64,000 nt of DNA. Origin: an uncultured Prevotellaceae bacterium (GTDB lineage Bacteria > Bacteroidota > Bacteroidia > Bacteroidales > Bacteroidaceae). The position numbers and the translations under genes were made by a program. Positions within the stretch are counted from its first letter, which is position 1; each line of letters starts with the position of its first letter. Below the pieces are notes generated by a model. The model had not been told where the DNA came from, did no database searches, and worked only from the letters and a program-made list of their open reading frames with translations. Where the stretch lies: positions 27,307 to 91,306 of the forward strand of contig CAMWKZ010000005.1 of NCBI GenBank assembly GCA_947174945.1, in the 5' to 3' direction. Shown here in pieces: positions 26,810 to 34,991 of this stretch.

Positions 26810-26841
26810 TTTGGATGTTACAAGCATTGTTCGTAATTTTG
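26810..26841 (+). promoter_or_regulatory. Promoter of the arsenic operon
   Basis: TTTG at 26810-26813, 20 bp, then TAATTTTG at 26834-26841, a full match. It overlaps a longer in-frame ATG (26815) and so supports the arsR start at 26866, 24 bp downstream of the -7 box. Confidence 0.75.
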
Positions 26842-26865
26842 CAAACGGCTAACAAGATATGTAAC

Positions 26866-27195
26866 ATGAGTAAGATAGAGATAACATCAGACCAAGAGCG
26901 ACTGGCGCGATTTGCGAAGGCGATGGGGCATCCCACCCGAATCGCCATACTGCGCTTCTTGGCTCAGCGCAATGAGTGCTTCTTCGGGGATATTCACGAG
27001 GTGCTTCCGATTGCAAAGGCTACTGTTTCCCAGCATCTGAGCGAGCTTAAGGATGCAGGACTTATTCAGGGCACCATCGAGCCACCCAAGGTGAAATACT
27101 GCATCCATCCCGAGAACTGGGCACTTGCCAAGCTGCTTTTCTCGCAGCTGCTTGACGACTGCTGCCCCTCAAAGAAGAATAGCTGCTGCCTGTAA
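26866..27195 (+). CDS. arsR: ArsR/SmtB-family metalloid-responsive repressor
   Basis: 109 residues from the ATG at 26866; a start at 26815 would lie within the promoter, so it is rejected. The winged-helix core reads ARFAKAMGHPTRIAILRFL, VLPIAKATVSQHLSELKDAGLI, GTIEPPKVKYCIHPENW. Cysteines occur at CFFGDIH and in the C-terminal tail DDCCPSKKNSCCL, giving a likely As(III)/Sb(III) site. ArsR proteins leave the operator when metalloid binds, turning on the operon. Here it heads the genes for ArsF-like, ArsG-like, thioredoxin and permease proteins. The closely similar PKKNSSCCC motif in the thioredoxin at 28398 is unusual. Confidence 0.92.
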   Translation: MSKIEITSDQERLARFAKAMGHPTRIAILRFLAQRNECFFGDIHEVLPIAKATVSQHLSELKDAGLIQGTIEPPKVKYCIHPENWALAKLLFSQLLDDCCPSKKNSCCL

Positions 27196-27264
27196 GCGCT
27201 ATTTTTTTACCCTATGTGTTCGTTATTCGGCAAACAACAATTAAACGGTTAAATATTTAAGAAC

Positions 27265-27678
27265 ATGAGAAAGTTAATGATGATGATTGCCCTTGCTACG
27301 GGGCTGACGCTATGCGAAGGTGTTAACGCGAAATCTCCCGAGAAGAACAGGGTGGAGGTGATTTACTTTCACGGCAAGCAACGCTGTGCAACCTGTATGG
27401 CTATTGAGAAGAATGCCAGAGAGACTGTGAACGCCATGTTTGCAGATGAGGTGAAGAAAGGCACGGTTGTGTTTAGGACTGTGGATATCTCTACATCGGA
27501 AGGCGAGAAAGTGGCCGACAAGTATGAAGTAACGTGGTCTTCTCTCTTTGTCAACAAGTGGAAGAACGGCAAGGAAGTCCGTAATGACATGACAGAGTTC
27601 GGCTTTGGTCATGCCCGTAAGAACCCCGACGGGTTTAAGAAAGGGTTGGCTGAAAAGATACGTCAATCGCTGAAATGA
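27265..27678 (+). CDS. arsF: ArsF-like secreted thioredoxin-fold protein
   Basis: 137 residues with a signal peptide (MMMIALATGLTLCEGVNA). The thioredoxin-like domain has the pair CATC (YFHGKQRCATCMAIEKNA) and continues EVKKGTVVFRTVDISTSEGEKVADKYEVTWSSLFV. It matches the family annotated in Bacteroides as ArsF, a subunit proposed to act with ArsG and reduce or handle nitro/amino-aromatic arsenicals. The stop overlaps the ArsG-like start by 4 bp (ATGA). The biochemical role is taken from family naming, not seen in sequence. Confidence 0.78.
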   Translation: MRKLMMMIALATGLTLCEGVNAKSPEKNRVEVIYFHGKQRCATCMAIEKNARETVNAMFADEVKKGTVVFRTVDISTSEGEKVADKYEVTWSSLFVNKWKNGKEVRNDMTEFGFGHARKNPDGFKKGLAEKIRQSLK

Positions 27679-28385
27679 TGGAGTGGCTACAGACAATGCT
27701 CGATGACAGCACGACTCCCGCTTTCACCGCCTTCCTGTTAGGACTGCTCACGGCAATATCGCCTTGTCCGCTGGCCACGAATATTGCTGCGATAGGCTTT
27801 ATCGGCAAGGACATAGAGAGCCGGCGACGCATCTTCCTGAACGGAGTGCTCTATACTATGGGGCGTGTCGCTGCCTATACAGTTCTCGGCATCGTGCTTA
27901 TCTCCGTCCTTAGGGAGGGTGCGAGCGTGTTCGGCATCCAGAAAGCCATAGGCAAGTGGGGTGAGCTGCTGCTGGGGCCGCTGTTGCTCATCATCGGGTT
28001 ATTCATGCTGTTGGGCAATAGGCTGAACCTGCCGAAGCTCGGGTTTGGCGGGACGGGCGAAGGGCTTGCGAAGAAAGGCGGTTGTGGAGCCTTTCTGCTC
28101 GGCGTGCTTTTCGCAATGGCGTTTTGCCCTTCCAGCGGAGTGTTTTACTTTGGTATGCTGATTCCGATGTCGGTTACTGCCACTGCCGGATGGATGCTTC
28201 CCGTCCTGTTTGCCGTTGCAACCGCGCTCCCTGTGCTTGTCGTGGCTTGGATACTTGCCTTCAGTGTGGAGAAGGTCGGCGGGTTCTACGGTAAGATGCA
28301 AGCCGTCCAGCAATGGCTCAACGTCATCGTGGGTGTGGTTTTCGTCATCATCGGCATTTACTATTGCATTACAATGTATTTCTAA
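27675..28385 (+). CDS. arsG: ArsG-like / CcdA-type membrane transporter
   Basis: 236 residues with six membrane helices. The cysteine motifs SPCPLATNIAAIGFIGKD and FAMAFCPSSGVFYFGMLIPMS are those of the CcdA/DsbD membrane core, which passes electrons across the membrane by paired cysteines. The family next to ArsF in Bacteroides is annotated as an aromatic-arsenical efflux permease, ArsG. Either export or electron transfer to the ArsF-like thioredoxin is plausible; the cysteines favour redox. It overlaps arsF by 4 bp and precedes the polycysteine thioredoxin by 12 bp. Confidence 0.78.
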   Translation: MMEWLQTMLDDSTTPAFTAFLLGLLTAISPCPLATNIAAIGFIGKDIESRRRIFLNGVLYTMGRVAAYTVLGIVLISVLREGASVFGIQKAIGKWGELLLGPLLLIIGLFMLLGNRLNLPKLGFGGTGEGLAKKGGCGAFLLGVLFAMAFCPSSGVFYFGMLIPMSVTATAGWMLPVLFAVATALPVLVVAWILAFSVEKVGGFYGKMQAVQQWLNVIVGVVFVIIGIYYCITMYF

Positions 28386-28397
28386 AAACAGATAACC

Positions 28398-28790
28398 ATG
28401 TTAGACAACAAAGAAGAAAAGAAAGGTTTCTGGAGCACGCTGTTCGCTCCAAAGAAGAATTCGTCATGCTGCTGCGGCAGTCAGACTGAGGTTGTTCCCG
28501 AGGAGGTTGAGAAGGCCGATGCCCCCTCGTGCTGTTGCTGTTCGGCAGCCAGCGGAGCTAAAGTGATAAAAGTGCTGGGCACAGGCTGCTCAGGTTGCAA
28601 GGCACTCTATGCCACCGTGCAGGAAGCCGTGGCGCAACTCGGCATAGATGCAACGGTTGAGAAGGAGGAAGACCTCCAGCAAATCATGGCCTATAACGTG
28701 ATGTCGCTGCCTGCTCTTGTCGTTGACGGCAGGGTGGTGTCTAAGGGGCAGAAACTTACCGTCGAACAAGTTAAGGAGCTGCTCAGATGA
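28398..28790 (+). CDS. Thioredoxin-like protein with polycysteine N-terminus
   Basis: 130 residues. The C-terminal 78 form a redox-active-disulfide type thioredoxin fold (VIKVLGTGCSGCKALYATVQEAVAQLG, cis-proline MSLPALVVDGRVV). The N-terminal 50 residues are an unusual extension with two cysteine clusters, NSSCCCGS and PSCCCCSA, in a lysine/glutamate-rich linker. It has no signal peptide, so it is cytoplasmic. It overlaps the permease gene by 4 bp. The clusters could bind As(III) and pass it to the permease; this is inference. Proteins of this type are common beside ArsP-like permeases. Confidence 0.82.
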   Translation: MLDNKEEKKGFWSTLFAPKKNSSCCCGSQTEVVPEEVEKADAPSCCCCSAASGAKVIKVLGTGCSGCKALYATVQEAVAQLGIDATVEKEEDLQQIMAYNVMSLPALVVDGRVVSKGQKLTVEQVKELLR

Positions 28791-29755
28791 TACAGGCTTT
28801 TGCTGACTGGCTCGTATACACGGTGTTCGGTATGTCGCCAGAGTCGCATTGGGGAAGTGCGGTCAACTTCTTCTTCTACGACACCATCAAGATAACCGTG
28901 CTGCTGTTCTTCATATCGGTGATAATGGGCATCATCAATGCCTATTTCCCGATAGACCGTCTGCGGCAATACCTGACGAGCCGTAACTTCTACGGACTTG
29001 AATATTTCTTTGCGTCAGTCTTCGGTGCGATTACTCCGTTCTGTTCCTGTTCGTCAATTCCGCTGTTCATCGGCTTCGTAAAGGGAGGCATACCGCTGGG
29101 CGTGACTTTTGCGTTCCTGATAACCTCTCCGCTCGTCAATGAGGTAGCCGTTGCCATGTTCGCCGGAACATTCGGATGGAAAGTAACGGGCATCTATATC
29201 GCAAGCGGTATCGTGATGGGCATGATAGGCGGCATGATACTTGGCAGGATGAAGCTCACCCATCTGCTGACACCTTGGGTGCGCCAGATTCAGGCGCAGT
29301 CGGAATCCGTGGCAATGGAGTGGGAAACCAAGCGGCTTCCGTTTATCAAGCGTCTGCCCACTGTTATCCGTGATGCGTGGGGGATAGTCAGGGGCGTATT
29401 CCTGTATATCATTATCGGCATAGCCATTGGTGCAGGAATACACGGGTTTGTACCCGATGAGTTCTTTGCGCAGTGGATGGGAAAGGATAATTGGTATGCC
29501 GTTCCCGTTGCCGTGATACTCGCTGTCCCGATGTATGCCAACGCTGCTGGTGTCGTGCCTGTGATACAGGTTTTCGTCACCAAGGGCATATCCCTTGGCA
29601 CCGCCCTTGCCTTTATGATGGCGGTCGTGGGGCTGTCGTTGCCGGAGGCCACCTTGCTCAAAAAGGTAATGACGTGGAAACTCATAGGCATATTCTTTGG
29701 AGTGGTGACCGCCATCATCATTGTTTCGGGCTACCTGTTCAACTGGGTGATATGA
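28787..29755 (+). CDS. arsP: ArsP-family permease (organoarsenical efflux)
   Basis: 322 residues, eight or more membrane helices. The conserved core TPFCSCSSIPLFIGFVKGGIPLGVTFAFLITSPLVNEVA and the second half ILAVPMYANAAGVVPVIQVFVTKGISLGTALAFMMAVVGLSLPEA define the DUF318/ArsP permease family. ArsP members export trivalent organoarsenicals such as methylarsenite and reduced roxarsone. The FCSCSS cysteines fit thiol-binding of the metalloid. It is the last gene of the operon; the 22-nt array at 29794 follows its stop. No arsenate reductase, ArsM or ACR3 is present in the window. Confidence 0.85.
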   Translation: MIQAFADWLVYTVFGMSPESHWGSAVNFFFYDTIKITVLLFFISVIMGIINAYFPIDRLRQYLTSRNFYGLEYFFASVFGAITPFCSCSSIPLFIGFVKGGIPLGVTFAFLITSPLVNEVAVAMFAGTFGWKVTGIYIASGIVMGMIGGMILGRMKLTHLLTPWVRQIQAQSESVAMEWETKRLPFIKRLPTVIRDAWGIVRGVFLYIIIGIAIGAGIHGFVPDEFFAQWMGKDNWYAVPVAVILAVPMYANAAGVVPVIQVFVTKGISLGTALAFMMAVVGLSLPEATLLKKVMTWKLIGIFFGVVTAIIIVSGYLFNWVI

Positions 29756-29793
29756 GTTTGTCGCTAATCCCCCAGTCAGTTTTTCATTCTTAG

Positions 29794-29881
29794 GGAAAGA
29801 ACCGTTTAAACTCTCGGAAAGAACCGTTCTTTCCCCTAGACGGAACCGTTCAAACTCATGGAAAGAGCCGTTCTTTCCCAG
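29794..29881. repeat. Tandem array of four 22-nt dyad-symmetric units
   Basis: Units begin at 29794, 29816, 29838 and 29860, contiguous. All carry ACCGTT or GCCGTT at the same place (unit positions 8-13). The second contains the hairpin GGAAAGAAC-C-GTTCTTTCC (29816-29834) and the fourth GGAAAGAGCCGTTCTTTCC (29860-29878); first and third end in AAACTC instead, so two unit types alternate. It fills the gap between the convergent permease and membrane-protein genes, so it may also terminate transcription from both sides. Confidence 0.7.
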
Positions 29882-29914
29882 GGTAGGAGGTTTCCCTTGA
29901 AGACGGCCTCGTGC

Positions 29915-30439
29915 CTACGGCCGTTTCCTTCCAATGCCGTTGTACCACGGGTGGTGCGTGTAGGTCGTGTCGGCTTGCATCTGTTTCAGTAGCCGACGGG
30001 TGGTCTCGGGGTCAACCTTGCGTACTGCCTGTTCTTTCTGCTTCTTAGCCTCAATGATGTTTATCTGGATTATCATAAGGCCCCCAAATGCGGCAACTGG
30101 AAAATATAGCGCAGCGTAGGCTCTTAGTGGGCTGAACTTGCGCCCTGCGTAGTGCTCCATGATAGCCCTTTGCCTGTGCGGAGGCCATATCTTGCGCGGG
30201 AGCCAGAACGCCCAGATGAGCCCCAGCGAAATGACCAAGGCTATTGCATACAGGCGGAACACGCCGAGGTGGAGGAGAAGAAACATAAGGGGCATCATGA
30301 CAAAGAATATGATATACCCTGTGAACATAGCTTCCCCATCCGGTCGACGGGGCTGTCCCTGATAATGCTCCTGCGCCTTCTCTCCGAGCCACCATAGGTA
30401 GTCGAAGAAGTAGACCTTATGCTTTTTGTACTCTTTCAT
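29915..30439 (-). CDS. Small membrane protein of unknown function
   Basis: 174 residues, no family recognised. A charged N-terminus (KEYKKHKVYFFDYLWWLGEKAQEHYQG) precedes three likely membrane helices: about 41-60 (GYIIFFVMMPLMFLLLHLGV), 62-82 (LYAIALVISLGLIWAFWLP) and 106-127 (ALYFPVAAFGGLMIIQINII). The C-terminal tail is basic and soluble. It stands alone, convergent with the arsenic operon and divergent from the SIMPL gene. GC content and codon use look like the neighbouring genes. Confidence 0.65.
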   Translation of the reverse strand: MKEYKKHKVYFFDYLWWLGEKAQEHYQGQPRRPDGEAMFTGYIIFFVMMPLMFLLLHLGVFRLYAIALVISLGLIWAFWLPRKIWPPHRQRAIMEHYAGRKFSPLRAYAALYFPVAAFGGLMIIQINIIEAKKQKEQAVRKVDPETTRRLLKQMQADTTYTHHPWYNGIGRKRP

Positions 30440-30579
30440 GCGTGTTTATAGTGTCGTATATGCCAGTAAGTCCGCTCGTAGTGGACTATCCGCTGGCAAA
30501 ATTAGTGCTTTTTCCTGACATTTCTCCCGTTAGGCACGAAAAAGTTGCCGTATATCAGTCTGGTGTGCGCAAAAGTTAG

Positions 30580-30587
30580 TATCTTTG
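30580..30587 (+). promoter_or_regulatory. -7 box of the SIMPL-domain gene
   Basis: TATCTTTG, a perfect -7 match, 39 bp before the ATG at 30627. No clear TTTG is present 19-21 bp upstream. The box overlaps a longer in-frame start at 30585, which is therefore rejected. Confidence 0.55.
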
Positions 30588-30626
30588 CAACCAGAACTTT
30601 TACACGTTAAACCAATAAGGAGAAAG

Positions 30627-31334
30627 ATGAAAAGCAACGAAAAGATTGTGGCAGCGTCCATCGTGGCGCTCGGTATCGTCGTGATGGGATTTGCCCTGCG
30701 AAGCGGTATCGTTACGTTCAAGGACATGGACAGAAGCGTCAGCGTGAAAGGTCTGGCTGAACGCGAAGTGATGGCCGACAAGGTGACGTGGCCGCTGATA
30801 TACAAGGAACTGGGCAACGACCCTGCCGAGATGTACGAGACGCTGGAGAGGAAGAACAAGCAGGTGGTGGTGTTCCTGAAGTCGGCAGGCATCAAGGATG
30901 ACGACATCAACGTCAACCCGCCCGTCATCAGAGACCGTCAGGCCGATAGCTACGGCAACGAGACCATGAGCTTCCGATACATGGCCACCAGCGTCATCAC
31001 CGTCACTTCGTCCGAGGTAGACAAGGTGCGCTCCCTCATGCGCCGACAGGCGGAGCTGATGAAGCAGGGTATTGCACTGGTGACGGAGGAGTACGGCAGC
31101 AAGAGCATCGTCTATGAGTTTACGGGGCTGAACAAGGTTAAGCCTGAGATGGTGGAGGAGGCTACCAAGAACGCCCGCATCACGGCACAGAAGTTTGCCG
31201 ATGACTCAGGCAGTTCCCTCGGTGATATAAAGAATGCCCAGCAGGGCCAGTTCTCCATCGACAACCGCGACGACAATACGCCTTACATCAAGAAACTGAG
31301 GGTGGTCAACACCATCGTCTACTCCCTGAAGTAG
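30627..31334 (+). CDS. SIMPL domain-containing (DUF541) envelope protein
   Basis: 235 residues from the ATG at 30627, which has AAGGAGAAAG just upstream. One N-terminal membrane anchor (about 8-28, IVAASIVALGIVVMGFAL) leads into the SIMPL/DUF541 domain: RSVSVKGLAEREVMADKVTWPLIYKELGND, then TMSFRYMATSVITVTSSEVDKVRSLMRRQAEL and a conserved ATKNARITAQKFADDSGSSLGDI. This periplasmic family forms ring-like oligomers in some bacteria and has been tied to oxidative-stress tolerance; its role is not defined here. It ends 48 bp before the convergent esterase. Confidence 0.88.
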   Translation: MKSNEKIVAASIVALGIVVMGFALRSGIVTFKDMDRSVSVKGLAEREVMADKVTWPLIYKELGNDPAEMYETLERKNKQVVVFLKSAGIKDDDINVNPPVIRDRQADSYGNETMSFRYMATSVITVTSSEVDKVRSLMRRQAELMKQGIALVTEEYGSKSIVYEFTGLNKVKPEMVEEATKNARITAQKFADDSGSSLGDIKNAQQGQFSIDNRDDNTPYIKKLRVVNTIVYSLK

Positions 31335-31364
31335 TCAGATACCTGCTGATGCCCATCACTGCCC

Positions 31365-31384
31365 AGCCTATCATCAGATAGGCT
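31365..31384. terminator. Bidirectional hairpin between convergent genes
   Basis: AGCCTATC (31365-31372), loop ATCA, GATAGGCT (31377-31384): a perfect 8-bp stem between the SIMPL stop and the esterase stop codon at 31383. No strong T tract follows, but the placement fits a shared terminator. Confidence 0.45.
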
Positions 31385-32162
31385 ATTCTGCTCCGTAGAA
31401 TATTAAGTATTTCCGTATGTTGTCTTTGATGTACTGAAGGTTGTGATGTCCTGGGAATATATGGTGCTCAACGCTGACCCCGTGTGCCCTTAACTTATCG
31501 GACAAGGATTTAGCAGTCTTGTTGAAACCGCCTTCATCTTGCTCTCCAGCATCCAGATACCATTGTTGTTGCTGATGGAGCTCCTCGTATCTGTCAAACG
31601 CCAGCGGATTGCTTGCATGGAATCTAGCCTCATCTCCATAATAGGGCACGTCGGATGCGTCCAGTTCCGCTTCTATGGCTGGCATGTGTCCTCCTATTCG
31701 GGAGAACAGCTCAGGGTATTGCAATCCGTAATGGGTGGCTGCAAACCCACCAGCCGATGCGCCCCCGACAAATCTATATTCCCTGTTGGGTATGGTCTTG
31801 AAATGACGGTCGATATAGGGAACAACCTCTTTAATGAAATAGTCCTCGTATCTGCCCATGTCAATCGTCATTCCATTTGCAGCCGCCCGACGCGGTACTT
31901 CTGATGTATTCAGCCCTCGGCTGTTATCCATTCTCGGACAGACTATCACCATCGGACTTATTTGCTTGGATGCTATAAGCCCGTCTGCTACCGATTGTAT
32001 TCCCAATTCGGCCATAATGTCCTCGTTTCCGCTTCTTCCGTGCAGAAAGTAGAGGGCAGGAAACCTTACGTTCCCATCATAGCCGTCAGGCAGGTAAATA
32101 GAGAAAGGCATCTGCTTGCCCAGTGCGCCACTATGTATGCTGCCGTATTGAACCTCACTCAT
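31383..32162 (-). CDS. Alpha/beta-hydrolase esterase (Fes/esterase D-like)
   Basis: 259 residues without a signal peptide. The opening GSIHSGALGKQMPFSIYLPDGYDGNVRFPALYFLHGRSGNE, nucleophile elbow FVGGASAGGFAATHYG (Ser in GASAGG) and the final histidine in HHIFPGHHNLQYIKDNIRKYL show the catalytic Ser-His pair of the esterase-like family that acts on small esters, siderophores or feruloyl groups. The start overlaps the uvrA stop by 8 bp, so it is probably co-transcribed with uvrA. Substrate is unknown. Confidence 0.85.
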   Translation of the reverse strand: MSEVQYGSIHSGALGKQMPFSIYLPDGYDGNVRFPALYFLHGRSGNEDIMAELGIQSVADGLIASKQISPMVIVCPRMDNSRGLNTSEVPRRAAANGMTIDMGRYEDYFIKEVVPYIDRHFKTIPNREYRFVGGASAGGFAATHYGLQYPELFSRIGGHMPAIEAELDASDVPYYGDEARFHASNPLAFDRYEELHQQQQWYLDAGEQDEGGFNKTAKSLSDKLRAHGVSVEHHIFPGHHNLQYIKDNIRKYLIFYGAE

Positions 32163-34974
32163 CGAGCTTGTCTTTTAGGAACTTGCCCGTCAGGCTGTTC
32201 TTGCAGTCGGCGACTTCCTCAGGCGTGCCGCATATTACCACCTCACCGCCGCGGTCGCCTCCGTCGGGGCCCATGTCAATGATGTGGTCGGCGCACTTGA
32301 TGACTTCCATGTTGTGCTCAATGATGAGGATGGAGTGGCCGCGCTCAATAAGGGCATTGAAGGCGGCAAGCAGTCGCTCAATGTCGTGGAAGTGCAGGCC
32401 GGTGGTAGGCTCGTCGAAGATAAAGAGGGTGGGGTCTTGCTTCTCCTGCCCGATGAAGTAGGCCAGCTTGACACGCTGGTTCTCACCGCCCGAGAGCGTG
32501 GAGGAGTTTTGTCCCAGCTTGATGTAGCCCAGTCCGACATCCTCAAGCGTCTTCAGTCGGCTGACGATGGTCTTCTGTCCGTGCTCGCCAAAGAACTGCA
32601 CGGCCTCTGAGATGGTCATGTTCAGCACGTCGTCAATGTTCTTGCCTTCGTAGCGGACGTCCAGAATGTCGTGCTTGAAGCGGTGGCCGTGGCAAGCCTC
32701 GCATTGCAGCACCAAGTCGGCCATGAACTGCATCTCCACCGTGATGACACCGGCTCCCTTGCACTCGTCGCACCGCCCGCCGTCGGCATTGAACGAGAAG
32801 TACTGCGACGTGAAGCCCATCTGCTTCGACAGGGGCTGCTCGGCAAACAGGTCTCGAATGGCATCGTATGCCTTGACATAGGTGGCTGGGTTGGAGCGTG
32901 TCGACTTGCCGATAGGGTTCTGGTCTACAAACTCCACGTGCTTGATGGCCGTGTAGTCACCCTCCAGTCCCCCGTATTCGCCTGGCGCGTCACACACCTC
33001 GCCTAAATGGCGCTTGAGGGCAGGGTAGAGTATGCCCTTGATGAGCGACGACTTACCGCTGCCGCTGACACCCGTGACCACGGTCATGACGTTTAGCGGT
33101 ATCTGCACGTCAATGCCCTTCAGGTTATTCATACGCGCACCCTTGACAATGATGCTGTGGTTCCACGGGCGATGGCTTTTGGGAACGGGTATCTCATCTT
33201 CGTGCGTCAGATAGCGCACGGTATAGCTCTTGGGATATTTCTTCAGTGATTGCTTCTTGATGTCGGCAGCATGGCCTTCAAACACGACCTCGCCACCCAG
33301 CCGGCCTGCATCGGGGCCAACGTCAATCAGGTAGTCGGCAGCACGCATGATTTCCTCGTCGTGCTCCACAATAACCACCGTGTTGCCCAAGTCGCGCAGT
33401 TCTTTCAGCACATTGATAAGACGGTCGGTGTCGCGGGAATGTAGCCCGATGCTCGGCTCGTCTAATATATACAGCGAGCCTACGAGCGAAGAACCTAACG
33501 AGGTAGTCAGGTTGATGCGCTGGCTCTCGCCCCCGCTTAGCGAGTTAGACATACGGTTCAACGTCAGGTAGCCCAGTCCTACATCCAACAAGAATTGTAG
33601 GCGGGAGTTGATTTCCGTCAGCAGCCGACGGCCTATCAGCTGTTCTTGCTCCGTCAGCTCCACTTGGTCAAACCATTGCTTCAGTCGGACGACGGGCATC
33701 TGTACAAGGTCGCTGATGCTTCGGCCTCCTATCTTCACGTAGTCCGCCTCGGGCTTCAGTCGCGTACCGTGACACTTAGGGCATGTCGTCTTGCCACGAT
33801 AGCGCGACAGCATGACGCGATACTGTATCTTGTACTGGTTCTCCTTCACCATCTGGAAGAAAGCGTCGATAGACACTTGGTCGTGAATGTCCTTCTTCTT
33901 GTCCGATGGCAGCCCGTGCCACAGCTGGTCCTTTTGCTTCTGCGTCAGGTTATAGTAAGGCTCAAAGATGGGGAAGTCATCCTTGGCAGCCCGACGGCAG
34001 AACTCGTCTTTCCACATCCGCATCTTCTCGCCGTGCCAGCACACTACGCACCCGTCGTACACCGACAGCGTAGTGTTGGGGATAACCAAATGCTCATCAA
34101 TACCGATAATCTTGCCGAATCCCTGACACTCAGGACAAGCCCCCACAGGTGAGTTGAACGAGAACAGATTGTCTGACGGCTCCTCAAATGCCATGCCGTC
34201 GGCCTCGAAGCGCATTGAGAAGTCGTAGCAGATGTTGGAGGGCAGGAACATCAGACGGCACTCGCCCCGTCCTTCATAGAAAGCCGTTTCGGCAGAGTCC
34301 ACCAATCGGGAGACAACATCCTTGGCATCGTCCACCGATAGGCGGTCGATGACTAAATAGAGTTGGGAGCCATTGCCCTGCGAGTGATTGGTGTCCGAAT
34401 TGAGATAGTCGTCAATGCGCATGATATTGCCATCGACGGCCATACGGGCATATCCATTCTGTACATACAGCCTGAACTGCTGTTCCAGCGTGCGCCCCTC
34501 AGCCAAATGGATGGGAGCCATCACCACATATTTGGTGCCTGGTGCATACTGGCGTGTACATTCGATAATGTCTTCCGTCGAGTGCTTCTTCACCTCCTGT
34601 CCGCTAATGGGCGAATAGGTGCGCCCGATGCGGGCATAGAGCAGTCGCAGGTATTCGTATATCTCCGTTGTGGTGCCTACCGTTGAGCGAGGGTTACGTG
34701 AAATCACCTTCTGCTCAATGGCTATGGCGGGCGGTATGCCCTTGATGAAGTCGCACTCGGGCTTGTTCATGCGCCCCAAAAACTGGCGTGCATAGCTTGA
34801 CAGGCTCTCCACATATCGGCGCTGTCCCTCGGCATAGAGCGTGTCGAAAGCCAGCGACGACTTGCCACTGCCCGATACGCCAGCCACCACTACCAGTTTG
34901 TTGCGAGGTATCTTGACGTCAACGTTCTTTAGGTTGTTGACCCTGGCCCCTTTTATCTCAATGTAGTCACTCAT
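32155..34974 (-). CDS. uvrA: Excinuclease ABC subunit A
   Basis: 939 residues from the ATG at 34974 ([19 protein letters not shown], the usual UvrA start); a TTG at 34995 would add seven residues and overlap clpC. UvrA finds bulky DNA lesions in nucleotide excision repair. Both ATPase modules are complete: [20 protein letters not shown] and [19 protein letters not shown], signatures [11 protein letters not shown] and [11 protein letters not shown]. Zinc-binding cysteine sets are [24 protein letters not shown] and CEACHGHRF. It lies 17 bp after clpC and overlaps the esterase gene. Confidence 0.97.
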   Translation of the reverse strand: MSDYIEIKGARVNNLKNVDVKIPRNKLVVVAGVSGSGKSSLAFDTLYAEGQRRYVESLSSYARQFLGRMNKPECDFIKGIPPAIAIEQKVISRNPRSTVGTTTEIYEYLRLLYARIGRTYSPISGQEVKKHSTEDIIECTRQYAPGTKYVVMAPIHLAEGRTLEQQFRLYVQNGYARMAVDGNIMRIDDYLNSDTNHSQGNGSQLYLVIDRLSVDDAKDVVSRLVDSAETAFYEGRGECRLMFLPSNICYDFSMRFEADGMAFEEPSDNLFSFNSPVGACPECQGFGKIIGIDEHLVIPNTTLSVYDGCVVCWHGEKMRMWKDEFCRRAAKDDFPIFEPYYNLTQKQKDQLWHGLPSDKKKDIHDQVSIDAFFQMVKENQYKIQYRVMLSRYRGKTTCPKCHGTRLKPEADYVKIGGRSISDLVQMPVVRLKQWFDQVELTEQEQLIGRRLLTEINSRLQFLLDVGLGYLTLNRMSNSLSGGESQRINLTTSLGSSLVGSLYILDEPSIGLHSRDTDRLINVLKELRDLGNTVVIVEHDEEIMRAADYLIDVGPDAGRLGGEVVFEGHAADIKKQSLKKYPKSYTVRYLTHEDEIPVPKSHRPWNHSIIVKGARMNNLKGIDVQIPLNVMTVVTGVSGSGKSSLIKGILYPALKRHLGEVCDAPGEYGGLEGDYTAIKHVEFVDQNPIGKSTRSNPATYVKAYDAIRDLFAEQPLSKQMGFTSQYFSFNADGGRCDECKGAGVITVEMQFMADLVLQCEACHGHRFKHDILDVRYEGKNIDDVLNMTISEAVQFFGEHGQKTIVSRLKTLEDVGLGYIKLGQNSSTLSGGENQRVKLAYFIGQEKQDPTLFIFDEPTTGLHFHDIERLLAAFNALIERGHSILIIEHNMEVIKCADHIIDMGPDGGDRGGEVVICGTPEEVADCKNSLTGKFLKDKLDE

Positions 34975-34991
34975 GTAGGTCTTTGCTTGCT

